This document shows, in pieces, positions 49,921-62,600 of a stretch of DNA of 64,000 bases. The stretch comes from Moringa oleifera. Lineage: Eukaryota > Streptophyta > Magnoliopsida > Brassicales > Moringaceae. The stretch lies in NCBI GenBank assembly GCA_021397835.1, contig JAJFZO010000609.1, positions 7,690,001-7,754,000 on the forward strand, read 5' to 3'. The position numbers and the translations under genes are program-made. Positions within the stretch are counted from its first letter, which is position 1. Every line of letters begins with the position of its first letter. The notes beneath the pieces were generated by a model. The model worked only from the letters and a program-made list of their open reading frames with translations. It was not told the origin of the DNA and searched no databases.

Positions 49921-52900
49921 CTAAAAGTGTATCTTGAAGAGCAGGCCCCCATGAGTAGCAAAGAAGGGAGCAAACACAAGAGACTCCACTGCCATCAGCT
50001 TGATTAGGATGTTGAGTGATGGCCCAGATGTGTCCTTCAGAGGGTCTCCAATGGTGTCACCAATAACAGCTGCCTTGTGTGGGTCTGATCCTTTAGGACC
50101 AAGAGCTCTTGCGTGCTCAGAAGCACCAGCCTACCATTTCCACAACAAACACCAAAAATCATAAGCCAAACAAGGAAGATATAGATTAGTAAACCTAAGA
50201 GCAGCCAAATCAAGTACTACCTCAATATATTTTTTGGCGTTGTCCCAAGCACCACCAGTGTTGGATGCAGAGATAGCAATCTGTATAAGTAACCAGGCCA
50301 AAAGTTTAGCGCACAGAAAACTTTTTGAGAAATCATTAACAAATTATAGAAAAAGATAAATTGAGAAGTCCTATTAACAAAGACAAAATCCCTCATAAAA
50401 CCATCCAATATCTGAATTCAAAAGGTTCATCATCCATGCAAAAATTATATTGAGTGTGATCTTTCTCTAAAACAAATCATTAAATTCAATGATCTAGAAA
50501 TCTCTTTAGGATGAAGATTTTATAATCTCAGAATCAAAAACCCAATATTTTAGGGTAGAAACAAGTTTAAAATAAATCATTAATGATCTAAGCATTTTGT
50601 TCTTTGATACTCATATTATTCATAACAAGAGACTCGTATATCATCATTCATATAAATTGTATAAGTCTTATAACATTTAAAATTTTGAAAAAGTTAAATG
50701 CATATACATTTGTTGCCATGTGCTGATAGTGATAAGGCTCACCGCTACAAAATTAATCCTTCATTTCAAATTCGGATTTCTAGTCAATTTTAAATTATAC
50801 CTTTCATTTGAAATTTCAAAACCCCACCTAGCTGATTGCAAATCTATGTAACTCTAGATTTCCGAATTGCAAAAGAACCTAGAGCTTAAAATCCTCAGAA
50901 TCTTAAAATCTCTCTAGGAAATATCCAGAAACAACAGACCACAAAGTAACGTGTTTAAGCATTACCTGTACACCAGAGACAAGGGAACCAGCAAGGACAC
51001 CAGAAAGAGTCTCAACGCCAAAAAGAATACCAACAACAAGCGGTGTAAGCATGACAAGAGCACCAGGTGGGATCATCTCCTTGATGGAAGCATCAGTGGA
51101 AATCTTAACACAGGTAGCATAGTCAGGCTTTCCAGTGCCTTCAATAAGACCTGGGATGGTGTTGAATTGCCTGCGAACTTCCTCAACCATCTTCAGAGCC
51201 GCACTTCCAACACTCTTCATTGTCATGGCAGAGAACCAGTAAGGAAGCATTGCACCCACAATCAAACCAATGAAAACTTTTGGAGTCAACACATCAACAG
51301 TTGAAATAGCAGCACGGCTGACGAAGGCACCAAAAAGGGCAAGGGACACAAGAGCAGCAGACCCAATGGCAAAACCCTAGATAAAAAGCCACCAAAAAGA
51401 AATCTGTAGGTATTAACAATGGCTCCTATAAGATGCATCTCAATGAATCCAATATTAAAAAAAGATAAGAATATATTGCAACTAAATGGTATAATGTCAC
51501 CAGTGACTACCAACCTTTCCGATAGCAGCAGTGGTGTTTCCTGCAGCATCAAGTGCATCAGTTCTCTCTCTAATTCTGTGACTCATACCAGCCATCTCAG
51601 CAATGCCTCCAGCATTATCACTAATTGGGCCATATGCATCAATAGCCAATCCAGTAGCTATGGTGCTTAACATTCCAAGGGCAGCAACCGCAATACCATA
51701 CATAGCAGCAAAGCTGAAACTAACAAAAATGCTGATGGCAATGGCAAAAATAGGAACGATGACAGACTTGTATCCCAATGCAAGACCAAATATGACATTT
51801 GTAGCAGCACCAGTCCTGCAGGAATCAGCAACATCTTGCACGGGGCTGCAAAATATTCCAGAACTTAGGTTAATGGTAACTGAAAATAAAATTAAGGGAG
51901 ACACACACCAGAAAAAGTCATTACCTGTATGCATTGCTAGTGTAGTATTCCGTTACAAATCCAATAATAAGACCAGCCCAGAGACCAACAGCAACACATA
52001 AGAATAATTGCCTGTAAACCAACCAATTTAATGTCAAACGTCAGTCACAATTATTTTTATTCAAATTACCTTTAAGCAAAGAAAGCATTAAAGGAAACAA
52101 GAACAACTTATAATCCTTCTTATCTCAAAAAAAGAATGCAATGAGAAAGCTTACCAATTCTTAACATCTTTCTGGGCTCCAAAATTGAAGATGGTGAAGG
52201 AAGATGGAAGAGCAATCCAACTAACAACAGCAATGCCAATAGTCATCAGAACAGTGGAGATAATTAGCTGCCTCTTCAATGATGGCTCAATTTCGTTCAC
52301 AGCCTTGATCTCAAAGAAATCAGTTGCAAACAAGGTGGTGATCAAGCAAACAATGATACCCACAGAACTGATAAGGAGAGGATACAACATTGCTGTTAAC
52401 TCATGATTGACTCCAAAAGACGAGATGGAAGCAACAACAAGAGCAGCACACGATGACTCAGCATACGAGCCAAAAAGATCGGATCCCATACCAGCAATAT
52501 CCCCAACATTATCACCGACATTGTCAGCAATCACCTGAAAAAGTATAAGCAGCTCAATACAAAGCCAGGAAGGAAACCACTCTGGTTTCTGAGAAAACAT
52601 TTTCACAAATTTAAGTTACTTACAGCTGGATTTCTTGGGTCATCCTCAGGAATGTTCCTTTCAACCTTGCCAACAAGATCAGCACCCACATCAGCAGCTT
52701 TGGTGTAGATACCTCCACCAACTCTGCCAAAAAGGGCCATGGAGGATCCTCCAAGACCATAACCAGTTATAGACTCAAAAAGGCCAGACCAGTCATCGCC
52801 ATAGTACAGCTTGAATAGATTGATGGCAATGAAAAGCACCAAAAGGCCATTTGCAGCAAGTAGAAAACCCATAACAGCACCAGATCTAAATGCAGTGATA

Positions 52901-55195
52901 AAAGCCTTGCCAACACCCTTTCTGGCCTCCAGGGTTGTTCTGGCATTAGCATAGGTAGCAATTTTCATGCCAAGGAAACCAGAAACAACAGAAGTGACAG
53001 CACCAAGCAAGAAGGATATGGTGCTGAAAGCTGCAGTAGCAAGAGCGGGCTTGCACATCTTTGAGCTGTCAAAAGTGCAACGCTGGCTCTTTGTGCTGAA
53101 GCCTTCAACAGAACCAAGGAAAAGGAAGATCAAGATTGCAAAAGCAACCATGAAAATTCCAACATACTGATATTCAGTGAAAAGGAATGAGGTAGCCCCT
53201 GCAACATCCAGACAGTTGGATTTAGTAAACCACAAGGTCTGTGGTGGAAGAAAACTAACTTCAGTAAGATAATATGGTAAGCGTCACTGGGTGAGATGCA
53301 GATATTTCAGGGTAAGTGCAGTAATTGTACAACTTAATGTAAATAAGTAGTCATTTATGCACAGTAACAGAAGATCTTGATTTTATCTATCCAACAACCG
53401 GAGTTATTCTTAATACTGTCCACAACTTATACTCATGTGATATCTTACAGGGAAGATAACAAACTGACACAGACAGCACTCTGATAAGTTTTTGGCAACA
53501 TATTTTGTTTGCCTAAGGTTATGTCATAGGAAAAGAAGTACAAGTAGAATTGTTTTCTATTCACAAATTGGACCTGAATATTTGAACCTCACTTAGGTAG
53601 TTCACATCTACCAATTATGGCCCAAAAGAGAGAAGATCGACATACCATATAATTGGGCCAAAAGTACCAACATATGACTGGATCAGGCTGACTCAAACTA
53701 ATAATTCAAAGACAGCAAACTTCCGATTCTAACAATTAAACAGGAGCATGAGTGAACTTCCAATCTGTGATGCAATGAAAATAACTTGGCAGACAGCCTT
53801 GCATTAATAGGCCTGCCAAAGTTCCCATTTGAGACTGGAAAAAGATCAAGTTTTTATGACCCAGACGTAAGAGACCATATAAAGGATAGAAAGGCCTTCC
53901 ACAAGCTTCCATTTGTGACTGGGAAAAAGATCAAGGTGCATGGCCAAAGACTTCGCATACAATAGAAACCAGGCAAAAAAAATTTTTTTTAAAAAAAAAA
54001 GTTGTCTTAACAAGGCCCACAGGACAAGGAAAGATGAAAATTTCAATACACAAATAGAAAAAGACAAATTCCCATTGGAAAATCAAGATAGCTAAGTCCC
54101 ATAACATTCCTCCATTGAAAGTGCATAACAGAGCATCACCATAAAAAGCTTATATAAAATGGGACTTATGAAAGTTTGATGGTACCCCTACAATAAGAAT
54201 TCTAGATCTGTGTATAGTTCCAATAAAACTAAAAGGGCATGGCTAATCAGGGAAAGAAAATAAAAATTCTTTTGTATGGATACCTTGTCATTAAATAGGA
54301 GGCCATTTGTTGAATCTTTTAAAGCAATCAACAAGAAATAGACCAAAAAGGACCATTTAGCATCAAGCAACTATGTTAAAGTCCAAAGTTTTGTGGCAAA
54401 ACTGAAACATGAACTAGCATGAAAAATAACTTAATTTTAAAACAAAAATATTAATAGACACGCTAGATCTCAATGATATTCCCCATCACTAAAAGAAATA
54501 CAAAAAATAATGGTCTAGGACATAGGGAGTGTGGTTAGAGCACATAAGCATGCAGAAAGGGGACAACTTGGGAACGATCTATTTATCCCAGCATAAATTA
54601 TCGTCCATCTCAAAAAGCTGACATAAAAAATATCAAAGTATAACACAATCCAATACAAAAACTTATATAACAGCTCGTGCCTCAATCCAGACCAAATTAT
54701 ACATAATAAGAAAATCCCAAAAAATGCGTGAACACAAGAAAACAAAAGAAATTAAACACACCATCAGAAAATAAGCAGTAAAAACGAGAAAATAAAACAA
54801 AAAAAGAGTAAAAAGGGAAAAGATCTAAGCTGGAGATGGCAAAAAAACATTGAGATGCACGCATGTTAATGTCATGACTGCCTAGAATCAGGAGTGGACA
54901 TGTCGGTGCGTAGGCAAAGGAGAAAAGGAAAACGACCTTCCGAGATGGCGCTTTGGATTTCGGCGCACTTGAGGACGACGTTGTGGTCATTGAGGCCTTC
55001 TTCCTCCTCGATGAGGTAATCAGCATAGCCGTTCTTGCCGCCAGCTCCGTGAGAAGCGGAGTCACCACCGCGCCCAGGGGTAAGCTTCACCTGGGACACC
55101 GCGTACCACTGCACCAGCGAGAACACTATCCCGACCACCGCGCACACCGGGATCAGGATCTCGGCCCCAAGATCTGGCAGAATAGCCGCCCCCAT
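49921..55195 (-). CDS. AVP1: Vacuolar H+-pumping pyrophosphatase, type I (VHP/AVP1)
   Basis: Eight exons (54937-55195, 52624-53198, 52155-52534, 51925-52011, 51515-51845, 50966-51376, 50221-50280, 49921-50130) join in frame to 770 residues, the same length as Arabidopsis AVP1. This tonoplast pump with about 16 membrane spans hydrolyses cytosolic PPi to acidify the vacuole. Active-site motifs are complete: [11 protein letters not shown] (256-266, the DX7KXE motif), [20 protein letters not shown] (271-290) and DTIGDPLKD (726-734). Ala540 in [10 protein letters not shown] marks the K+-dependent type I class (K+-independent pumps have Lys there). All introns are GT-AG. The first intron (53199-54936) is 1.7 kb and shows no element. 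The C-terminus reads LLFKIHF, slightly unlike the usual KIF or KYF ending. The gene appears fully functional. Confidence 0.97.
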
Positions 55196-55343
55196 CGCTC
55201 CTCCACTAAACCCCAACCTGTCAGACCCGACCCTATCCAAAGAGAGAGAGAAAGAGAGAAAGAGAGAGAGACTACGTGCAGCCGCGTGTCCCTTTCTTCG
55301 AAATGAAAGAAGTGAATGGATAGGCCAGACGGTATAGAGTGGG

Positions 55344-55353
55344 TTTATATATA
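55344..55353 (-). promoter_or_regulatory. TATA box of the H+-pyrophosphatase gene
   Basis: On the minus strand TATATATAAA lies about 150 bp before the ATG (55195). A GA/CT-rich tract at about 55240-55271 falls in the expected 5' UTR, a common feature of strongly expressed plant genes. The start of transcription is inferred, not seen. Confidence 0.65.
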
Positions 55354-55449
55354 GGTAGGAGGATAAGAGAGCGTGTGGTGGAGATGTGTGAGAGTGCACA
55401 TGACGGTGGTGGTGGTGCGTCGGGGATCTTAGGGGCAAAAACGACGAAA

Positions 55450-58400
55450 ATTGAGTGTGTTTGTTTCAGATCTTATTTCCTTTTAGAAAATGTCCAAAGA
55501 AAGCCTAATTTGTTACCCTAATCCAGCTCCTGACCTCTGTAAATTCCATCCCTTCTTTCTATTTCTCTGATTATTACTTAATTTTCCATTTTTCAAAAAC
55601 AGTTTTTGGAATAAACCATACCAAAATTGTTTTTACCAATTAGACGCGGCTGTCGATCTTTAGTTGAATTTAACTATTTTTTTTTCTAAATTTTCCTTTT
55701 TTGCAGGTTACGTAACTTTCTTCTTCTTTTAGCTCTTCCGGAGAATGTAAATTAAAATAAATAAATAAATAATCATACAATTGTTGATATTTGTTTCTCT
55801 TAAAAATCAAAAAAAAAAAACAAGCAAAGAGATATTTATTGTGGGTGGGCATTTTCCCGGTGCCCACAGAAGTTTCTGAAATGGACAGTTCCATTTCGCG
55901 GAAAACGACATCGTCTGGCGATCAACCTTGTCAACCCGAAAACGCAGTAAACCAAGAATGTGCTATCCCGCCTTCTGTTTTTCCAATTCCCCTTTTCTGT
56001 CTGATTTTTTAAGCTGACGTGGCAGTTCTCCGGATAAACTTCGAAACTAAAGCGGCGTATTCGAAACGCATCCGCCTCCACTCCCCGAATTCGCCCTTTT
56101 TTTTCTTTTTTAATTTTTACTTTTTGTTTTGAATAATAAAATAATGATTTAATAATTGTTATTTCGTGTTATGGTGTTGATGGCTGATTGATGGACTTTC
56201 ACTTTCATCAAGAACATCATGTGCTTAATGCAAAGTCGGGCCCAGGGAAGGTGCGCCCACGGACCGATCTGGACCGTCCACCTAAAACTGGCAGGTGCTG
56301 CGCAGCCTACAACAAGCATATTAAGATGGGCCCACCATAGCAAGAATCACAAAACTTATGTGAGAAGTTACATTTGAGTTCGACACGCGGGATAATTCTT
56401 ACCGTGGCTTTTCCAAGCAAGGTGTGTAGATAAGTTTATTTATCTTACCTAAAATTAAATAATATACCGAGTTCAAGCCTATCCAATTTTATTTTAATTG
56501 TATCCAAAACTAATGTATTTAAAATTTAATTTTTAATTTTTTAAAATTTAAATTAATAACACAAAAAATCAAATTACCAAAAAAATTTCATAGGCATAAA
56601 TAATTTTTTGAGAGAGAAAGGGGAGCACAATAAATATTTAAATCATTACAAAAAAATTTAAAATTTTTAGTACTGAGAAATATTATTTAAATTTTTAAAA
56701 AATATAAAAATAACTTTTCAATAAAAATTATTTAAATTTGAGACTGATTAAAATTTATTTTAATCAAATTTTTAATATATTTTAACAATAAAAACATCAT
56801 CAATTTTTTGTAGTCATTTGAGTCAATGTTAAAATCGAACTAATTTGCAACTTTAAATATAAAATTAAATCTACTGAAATATTGATATCTAAATTAAGAT
56901 TAGAGTATTTAAATTATTTTTATATTTATTTATAATTTAGATATAAAAATATGAAAATAAATAATATTTGCTGATTTTAAAATAAATAATATATATAAAT
57001 ATATATAATCTTGAACTATACTCAGTTTTTTAGTTGGAATCTCAAACTCCAAGTTGTTCAATTTTAAATCTAATTTTTTAATTCAGTTTAATTTATATTT
57101 TATCAAAAATAAAAATTAAAAATATTTAAATTAAAGATTTTATATAATAAATTTTTTATCAAAATTTACACAGATATAAAAAAAATTCAAACTACTTGAA
57201 AAAAAAATTAAAATCTTTTGAAAACTGAAATCTTTTTGAAAATTTTTATAATATAAAAAATTATAAAATTATAAAAAAATAAAGTATAAGTTTAAATTAT
57301 TCAAATCTGAAATTTTTATACAAAGTAAAGTGTAAAATTTATTTAAATAATATAAAAAACTTTTAATGTTTTATGATAAACTTGAGTTAAAATTTAATTT
57401 AAATCAAATTGATATTTTTAAAAGTAAAATTGAATTAAATCAAAAGAATCTAAATTAAAAAATCATACTAATTTTATTTTTTATCTATATAATAATTATA
57501 ATATAATCAAAATTTAAAAAACATAAAATTAATATGCATTGTTGTGTTCCTCATCAATAGACTTTAAGAACAAGAGAGAGGACTACATGGGAGCAATGGG
57601 ATATTGTCACATCCCAACGGCAATAGCATAACATGGATTAATAAAAATGAATAAAAGTTAATTTAGGTTGTTATCTTTTAAGGTAAGATAATAAAAAAAT
57701 TATAAAGTAAATGAAAAAGGAGAGGTTTGGTTGGGAGTATTGGCAGTGGGCTGTCAAGGGTGGTGAGGGTGGGACCCGTGGCCTAACCTGGAAAACCAAA
57801 ACCCAGATCTCTCCTTTTGATGATGATTGGCCACATACAACGTTGCATTTCTTAATCATTAAATGAGACATGAATTCATCATTCGAGTGAAAGCGCGTGC
57901 GAGTTGGAAACCAATAAGAACCGTGAATCCATGTTTCATTTTTTCTATTAAACGCACGCGCTTTTACTCCAATCAAACATTAGCGTCTCAAACCACTTCC
58001 AATAATTGCGGAACACAATCGGTCTTCACCGGCGCCATTATTTCATTTTAACAGTGAAAATTTATGTGATCAATTTTTATTTTATTTTTATATTACTTTA
58101 ACTAGGTTTAATGACAGGCATTAAACTGAATAATATATAAAATTTTAATTTATATTAAAATAAATGTAAAAAATTATATTATTCACATTTCAATCAAAAA
58201 AATTAACTTTTTATCAAATTTATAGATGAATTTTTAATTAAGTATAAATTAATTTAATTTTTTTATTTTTATAAAAATTATTTAAATTAAGAATTTTACA
58301 TAATAAATTTTAATTTAAAATTTTTCCATCAGCAAATTTATATAACATAAATATAAAAAATTATATTATTCAAATCTTATCTTTAATTTAAATAATATAA

Positions 58401-59100
58401 GATTTATTTGAATATTTATTTATGTGTGTGAAAAAATTTTAAGTTAAAATTTATTGTATAATATCTTCAATTTGAAAATCTTTTATTTTTAAATTTTTTG
58501 ATAATATTCAAATTATGTTAAATTGATAAATTACAGTTCAATTTGTCACTTTTTAAATATGAGGGTTGATTGGTAATATAAAAAAAAAACAAGATTTTAT
58601 AGGATATTTACTTTATAAAATATTTTTTAATCTTTCAGTATTAAAAAATTATAAAAATAACTTATAAGTTAAAAATTATTTTAAATTTAAAAAATAATTT
58701 TGAAATAAAAATTATAATTTATTTAATTTATTTTGAAGTATTTTAATTATGAAAACATGATTTAATTTTTATAACTGTTAGAGCCCAGTTATGATTTAGG
58801 TTAAATTAAAATATGAAATATATTTTTTTTCTCGTCAACACAATAAATTTTAAATAAAAAACAAAAAAATTTAAAATTTTATTTTAATATTTACTCTAAA
58901 TCTTTTAAAGGCTTATTTAAGGAGCTCTTGTATTGCATTTACCCTTAAAAGATTAAAGAACTGTAACTTTTAAAAGGGAAAAAGTATAGTCATATCCGGC
59001 AACTTAGGAGAAATTAACTTATTAATCTTATTATGATAATAAATAATTAAACAAATAAAAGAAAAAAAAAAGGTAGAATATGTAAGAATTAATTAATTAA
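55450..59100. other. AT-rich intergenic DNA with one GC-rich hairpin
   Basis: Apart from balanced sequence upstream of the pyrophosphatase (55850-56340) and the hairpin at 57881-57973, this stretch is strongly A/T-rich low-complexity DNA. No conserved frame, RNA gene or transposon end is recognised. Confidence 0.55.
57881..57973. repeat. GC-rich inverted repeat (hairpin), 21-bp arms
   Basis: ATTCGAGTGAAAGCGCGTGCG (57881-57901) pairs with 57953-57973, whose reverse complement differs at only two of 21 positions. The loop is 51 bp. The arms hold GCGCGTGCG, conspicuous in a very AT-rich region. Confidence 0.85.
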
Positions 59101-59109
59101 GGACGCATT

Positions 59110-59600
59110 GACTTGACTTTAGGAAGCAAAGCGAAAGAAATGGCGTTACATGCAAGAAGTCCCAGCGCGGCATCTACAAATGGTGGAGTGAAAGCTAAAA
59201 ATGGGGCATGTGGGGGCTAATCGGGTGGGGGATTTAGGCCAGGCTGTCCGGTGAACTGTAGCTCACCACTTTGCCTGATTCCATGGATTAAAGAATTCGG
59301 TCGTTTCCATAGATCTGGAGCAGGAAACAATCATCGATGGTGAGTTCGTGGTTCCCTCTTTCTTTATTGTTAAAACACAGATTTAGGGTTATGATCTGGA
59401 TGTTCTTTCCCCAATTTAAAATGCCCGGAAGGTGTTCGGCGAAAAGCTTAATAGAGAGAGAGAAAGAGAGCGATCGGGTCGGTCATTCTTTCAGCGATAA
59501 ATAATGACGTGAAGGTGTTCGGCGAAAAGCTTAGAGAGAGAGAGAGAGAGAGAGAGAATAGGAAGTAGGGGGTTGGGTCTAAGTCATATGCAGCCACTAC
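59110..59600. other. GC-richer leader-like segment with GA tracts and an 83-bp duplication
   Basis: About 300 bp of balanced sequence ends in ATCGATG followed directly by GTGAGT, which looks like an ATG next to a splice donor. Then GAAGGTGTTCGGCGAAAAGC occurs at 59428 and again at 59511, each followed by an AG microsatellite (the second about 59533-59557). No downstream exon is recognisable in the remaining 4.4 kb, so no gene is called. Confidence 0.4.
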
Positions 59601-62600
59601 CGTGCTTGATTGTGGAAGTCATAGTTGCATTGTTTCAATGCCATTGGCCTAATTTAGTGGTAATTTATTTCACATGATCATTTCTTCCTCTTTGCTTCAT
59701 TTTGACTATATTGCATTATATAATTTGAAATTATTGTTTGATATCCAAGGGCGAATCTAGGATCTTTTGTTAGGGTGGATTAATTTTTTACTAATGTAAA
59801 CAGATCATTAGTGACATGAAAATAAATAAATAACAAAAAATAAAAAAAAAATGAATGTTTTATATGTATAAGTTTACTTAGATAAATTCAAATTTAAAAA
59901 TAAATCCACGCTAAGAAAAAATTTAAAAATGAGTCAAAGCTAAGAAAAAAATATTAAAAAATATAAAATGGTTGAATTCTTTATTATGACCTTTTTACTT
60001 AATTAAGAAAAAAAAACTTATAACAAAATATTACATAACTTGAAACTTTAAAAAAAAAAATGATGAAAATTTATGAAAGAAAAATGATGTATTTTAGATT
60101 TTTACATATAGAGCTCTACCCCTTTTGATATAATTTGAGAAAAATGTTTTGGTAAGTTTAAGGTGACAAATCATAAGATGTTTAAACCTTAAAATAGTAA
60201 AATTCTAATACTTAAGTTCACACGTTTAATTCATAAATATTATTTAAAAAAGAAAAGAAAAAAAAACTTAAGTTCATAAATAAATTGACTTTTTTCATTT
60301 TTTATTACATAATTTTTTATTAAAAATTCAATTAGAATTAGTTTAATTTTAATTCAAATTTAAATTTTGATTGAGATGATACACATATGTTGTATGTGTA
60401 ATTTCTAAGAAAGGATGGTATTGATTTGGCCATGACTAATTTGGTGTAGCAAAACTTATTCACATTATAGAATATGAATAAGAAGATTTGGCCGATCAAA
60501 TTCTTAATGTGATCTGATTTTACGGGTAAGCATGATTTGGCCGATCAAATTCTTGATGTGATATGATTTTACGGGTGAGCATGATAAGATTTTTGATTTT
60601 CAAATTATAAATCAACTATAGGAGCACATGGCACAACCTCATTAACATAAGGTCAAATAAAACGTAACACCTTTGGTGTCTTGTCATTCTAGAAGGAAGA
60701 ATAGGACATGTGCCCCATGCCCAATTGATAACATATAGAACAATAAACAAGTTGGTGAGGAAGCTGAATAACCGTCAATTTCTTTAGATTAAAAAAGAAA
60801 TACGGATTTGAAAACGACTTGAATCCATAATGAATGGACGCTTGCGGTTTAAATATAAAGCTTTTGTTTTAATATTAGACATTAGTGTGTGTTGAAAGGA
60901 TGCAAACACGATACCTATTACTTAATTAGATTAGAACAAAGTATGTTATTGTTCTTTGATGGGTTTTTTCTTTTTAATTATTTTTACCCCTCAAAATCTT
61001 ATGAAATTATATAGTACCACCCCCAAGATCACGAGAATGTTTCTGTTGATTATAAATTTGGAGAGATGTGAAGATCCCATACTCTACGCTAGTCATAGTA
61101 AGTTGTGTCGGTGACTTTTTTTAATAATAATTATTATTATTGAAATAAAATTTATATAAAATTATAAAATTTCTTCTTTTAAAATAAACGAAATTTTATA
61201 TAAATTTTAATTTATCAATTTAAATTAAATTAAATTAAAAATCTTTTACGATTGATTTTGACTTAAATTTTTTTATAAATATCAAAAATTACCAAAGCTG
61301 CTATCTTAAAAAATTATAATTTTTTATATATTTATAAGGTTCAAATTTTAATTTTTTTTAAAATAATTAAATTTAAAATTAAATATAAACTTTATTTAAA
61401 TTATTTAAAATATTTTTATAATAAAATATATAAAATTATTTTAAACTAAAATTTAATTTAAAAATTTTTATAGATCTTAATTTATAAAAAATTTAAAATT
61501 TAAAATTATTTTTAAAAAATAAACATAAAAAATTTAATGTGATATTTATTATTCATTATCATTATTATTTTTAACCAATTACAATCTGTAGAGGAACTCA
61601 TTATGGGCTAGATGGCAAGTTTGGAGAGCTCAGCCCAAGTTTACCATCATTTGTGGCCCAAATTTACTATGAAGCCCAGCTTCTATGAGAAAGAGACAAA
61701 GAGGGAGATGCTAATTGTTGTCACATTGGAATTTTTCACAATAAAATTTTGTAACTTCTCCGTAATAAAAAAATATAATTTTTTCTAACAATTTTTGAAA
61801 CATTTGTAATAATAAGATTTTCAATTCGATTGAAATAATTCCAAATTTAATTGATTTTTTATCATCAATTTTAACAAGTTTCAGATTGATCGCGAGTTCG
61901 ATTAGTTATTTTAAGCTTCACTTAAGAATTGGATTATGAACCTTAACTTCATTTTGATTCCGCAGTTGTCTACGTTTTGAGTTGTGATATAAGCCCAAGA
62001 CTGAAGCTTTAAATGTGCTATAAGAATGAATGTAATTCTGCAAAATTCTCTATTTGTGACAATTATTATAAATATATAATGAAACATAATTTATGTATTA
62101 GATTTTATTTTTATTTGTTGCTAAAATTTATAACTTTTGAAATAATTATATAAATTAATTTATTACTATGAAATAATACATATAAAACATTAATACGTAT
62201 TTCATATTACCAATCAAATTTTTACATTTAAAAAATCATAAATTAAATATTATTTTATTAATTTAAATGAAATTAAATTTTATCTCAAATTATTAGAAAA
62301 AATTAATAATAATTTTATTATTGAAATGTCTCAAGTGAACTCTTCACTCAATTTAGAGTGAATTGTCCAATTTAAATAATTTTTGATTCAATATCTATTT
62401 TTGTGATTTTTTTAAATTTTTGACATACAAATTTTAAAAAATATGTTTTAAGTATTTTTAAATAATTTTTATTATGGTAGGTTCGATTTTTTTTATACAT
62501 ATGAAAAATATTAAGTTAAAGTTTATTATATAAAATCTCAAATTTAAATGTTTCAATTATTAAATTTTTTAATAGAGTTTAATTCAAAAAAAATTATACA

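Noticed and set aside
49723..50007. Plus-strand open frame of 94 codons
   Set aside because: It crosses a CAT repeat, a poly-A/poly-G run and the antisense of the last pyrophosphatase exon.
51603..52001. Plus-strand open frame of 132 codons
   Set aside because: Antisense shadow of pyrophosphatase exons 4 and 5.
57671..58051. Similar short peptides on opposite strands (57671-57976 minus, 57863-58051 plus)
   Set aside because: The similarity is produced by the inverted repeat at 57881-57973, not by two genes.
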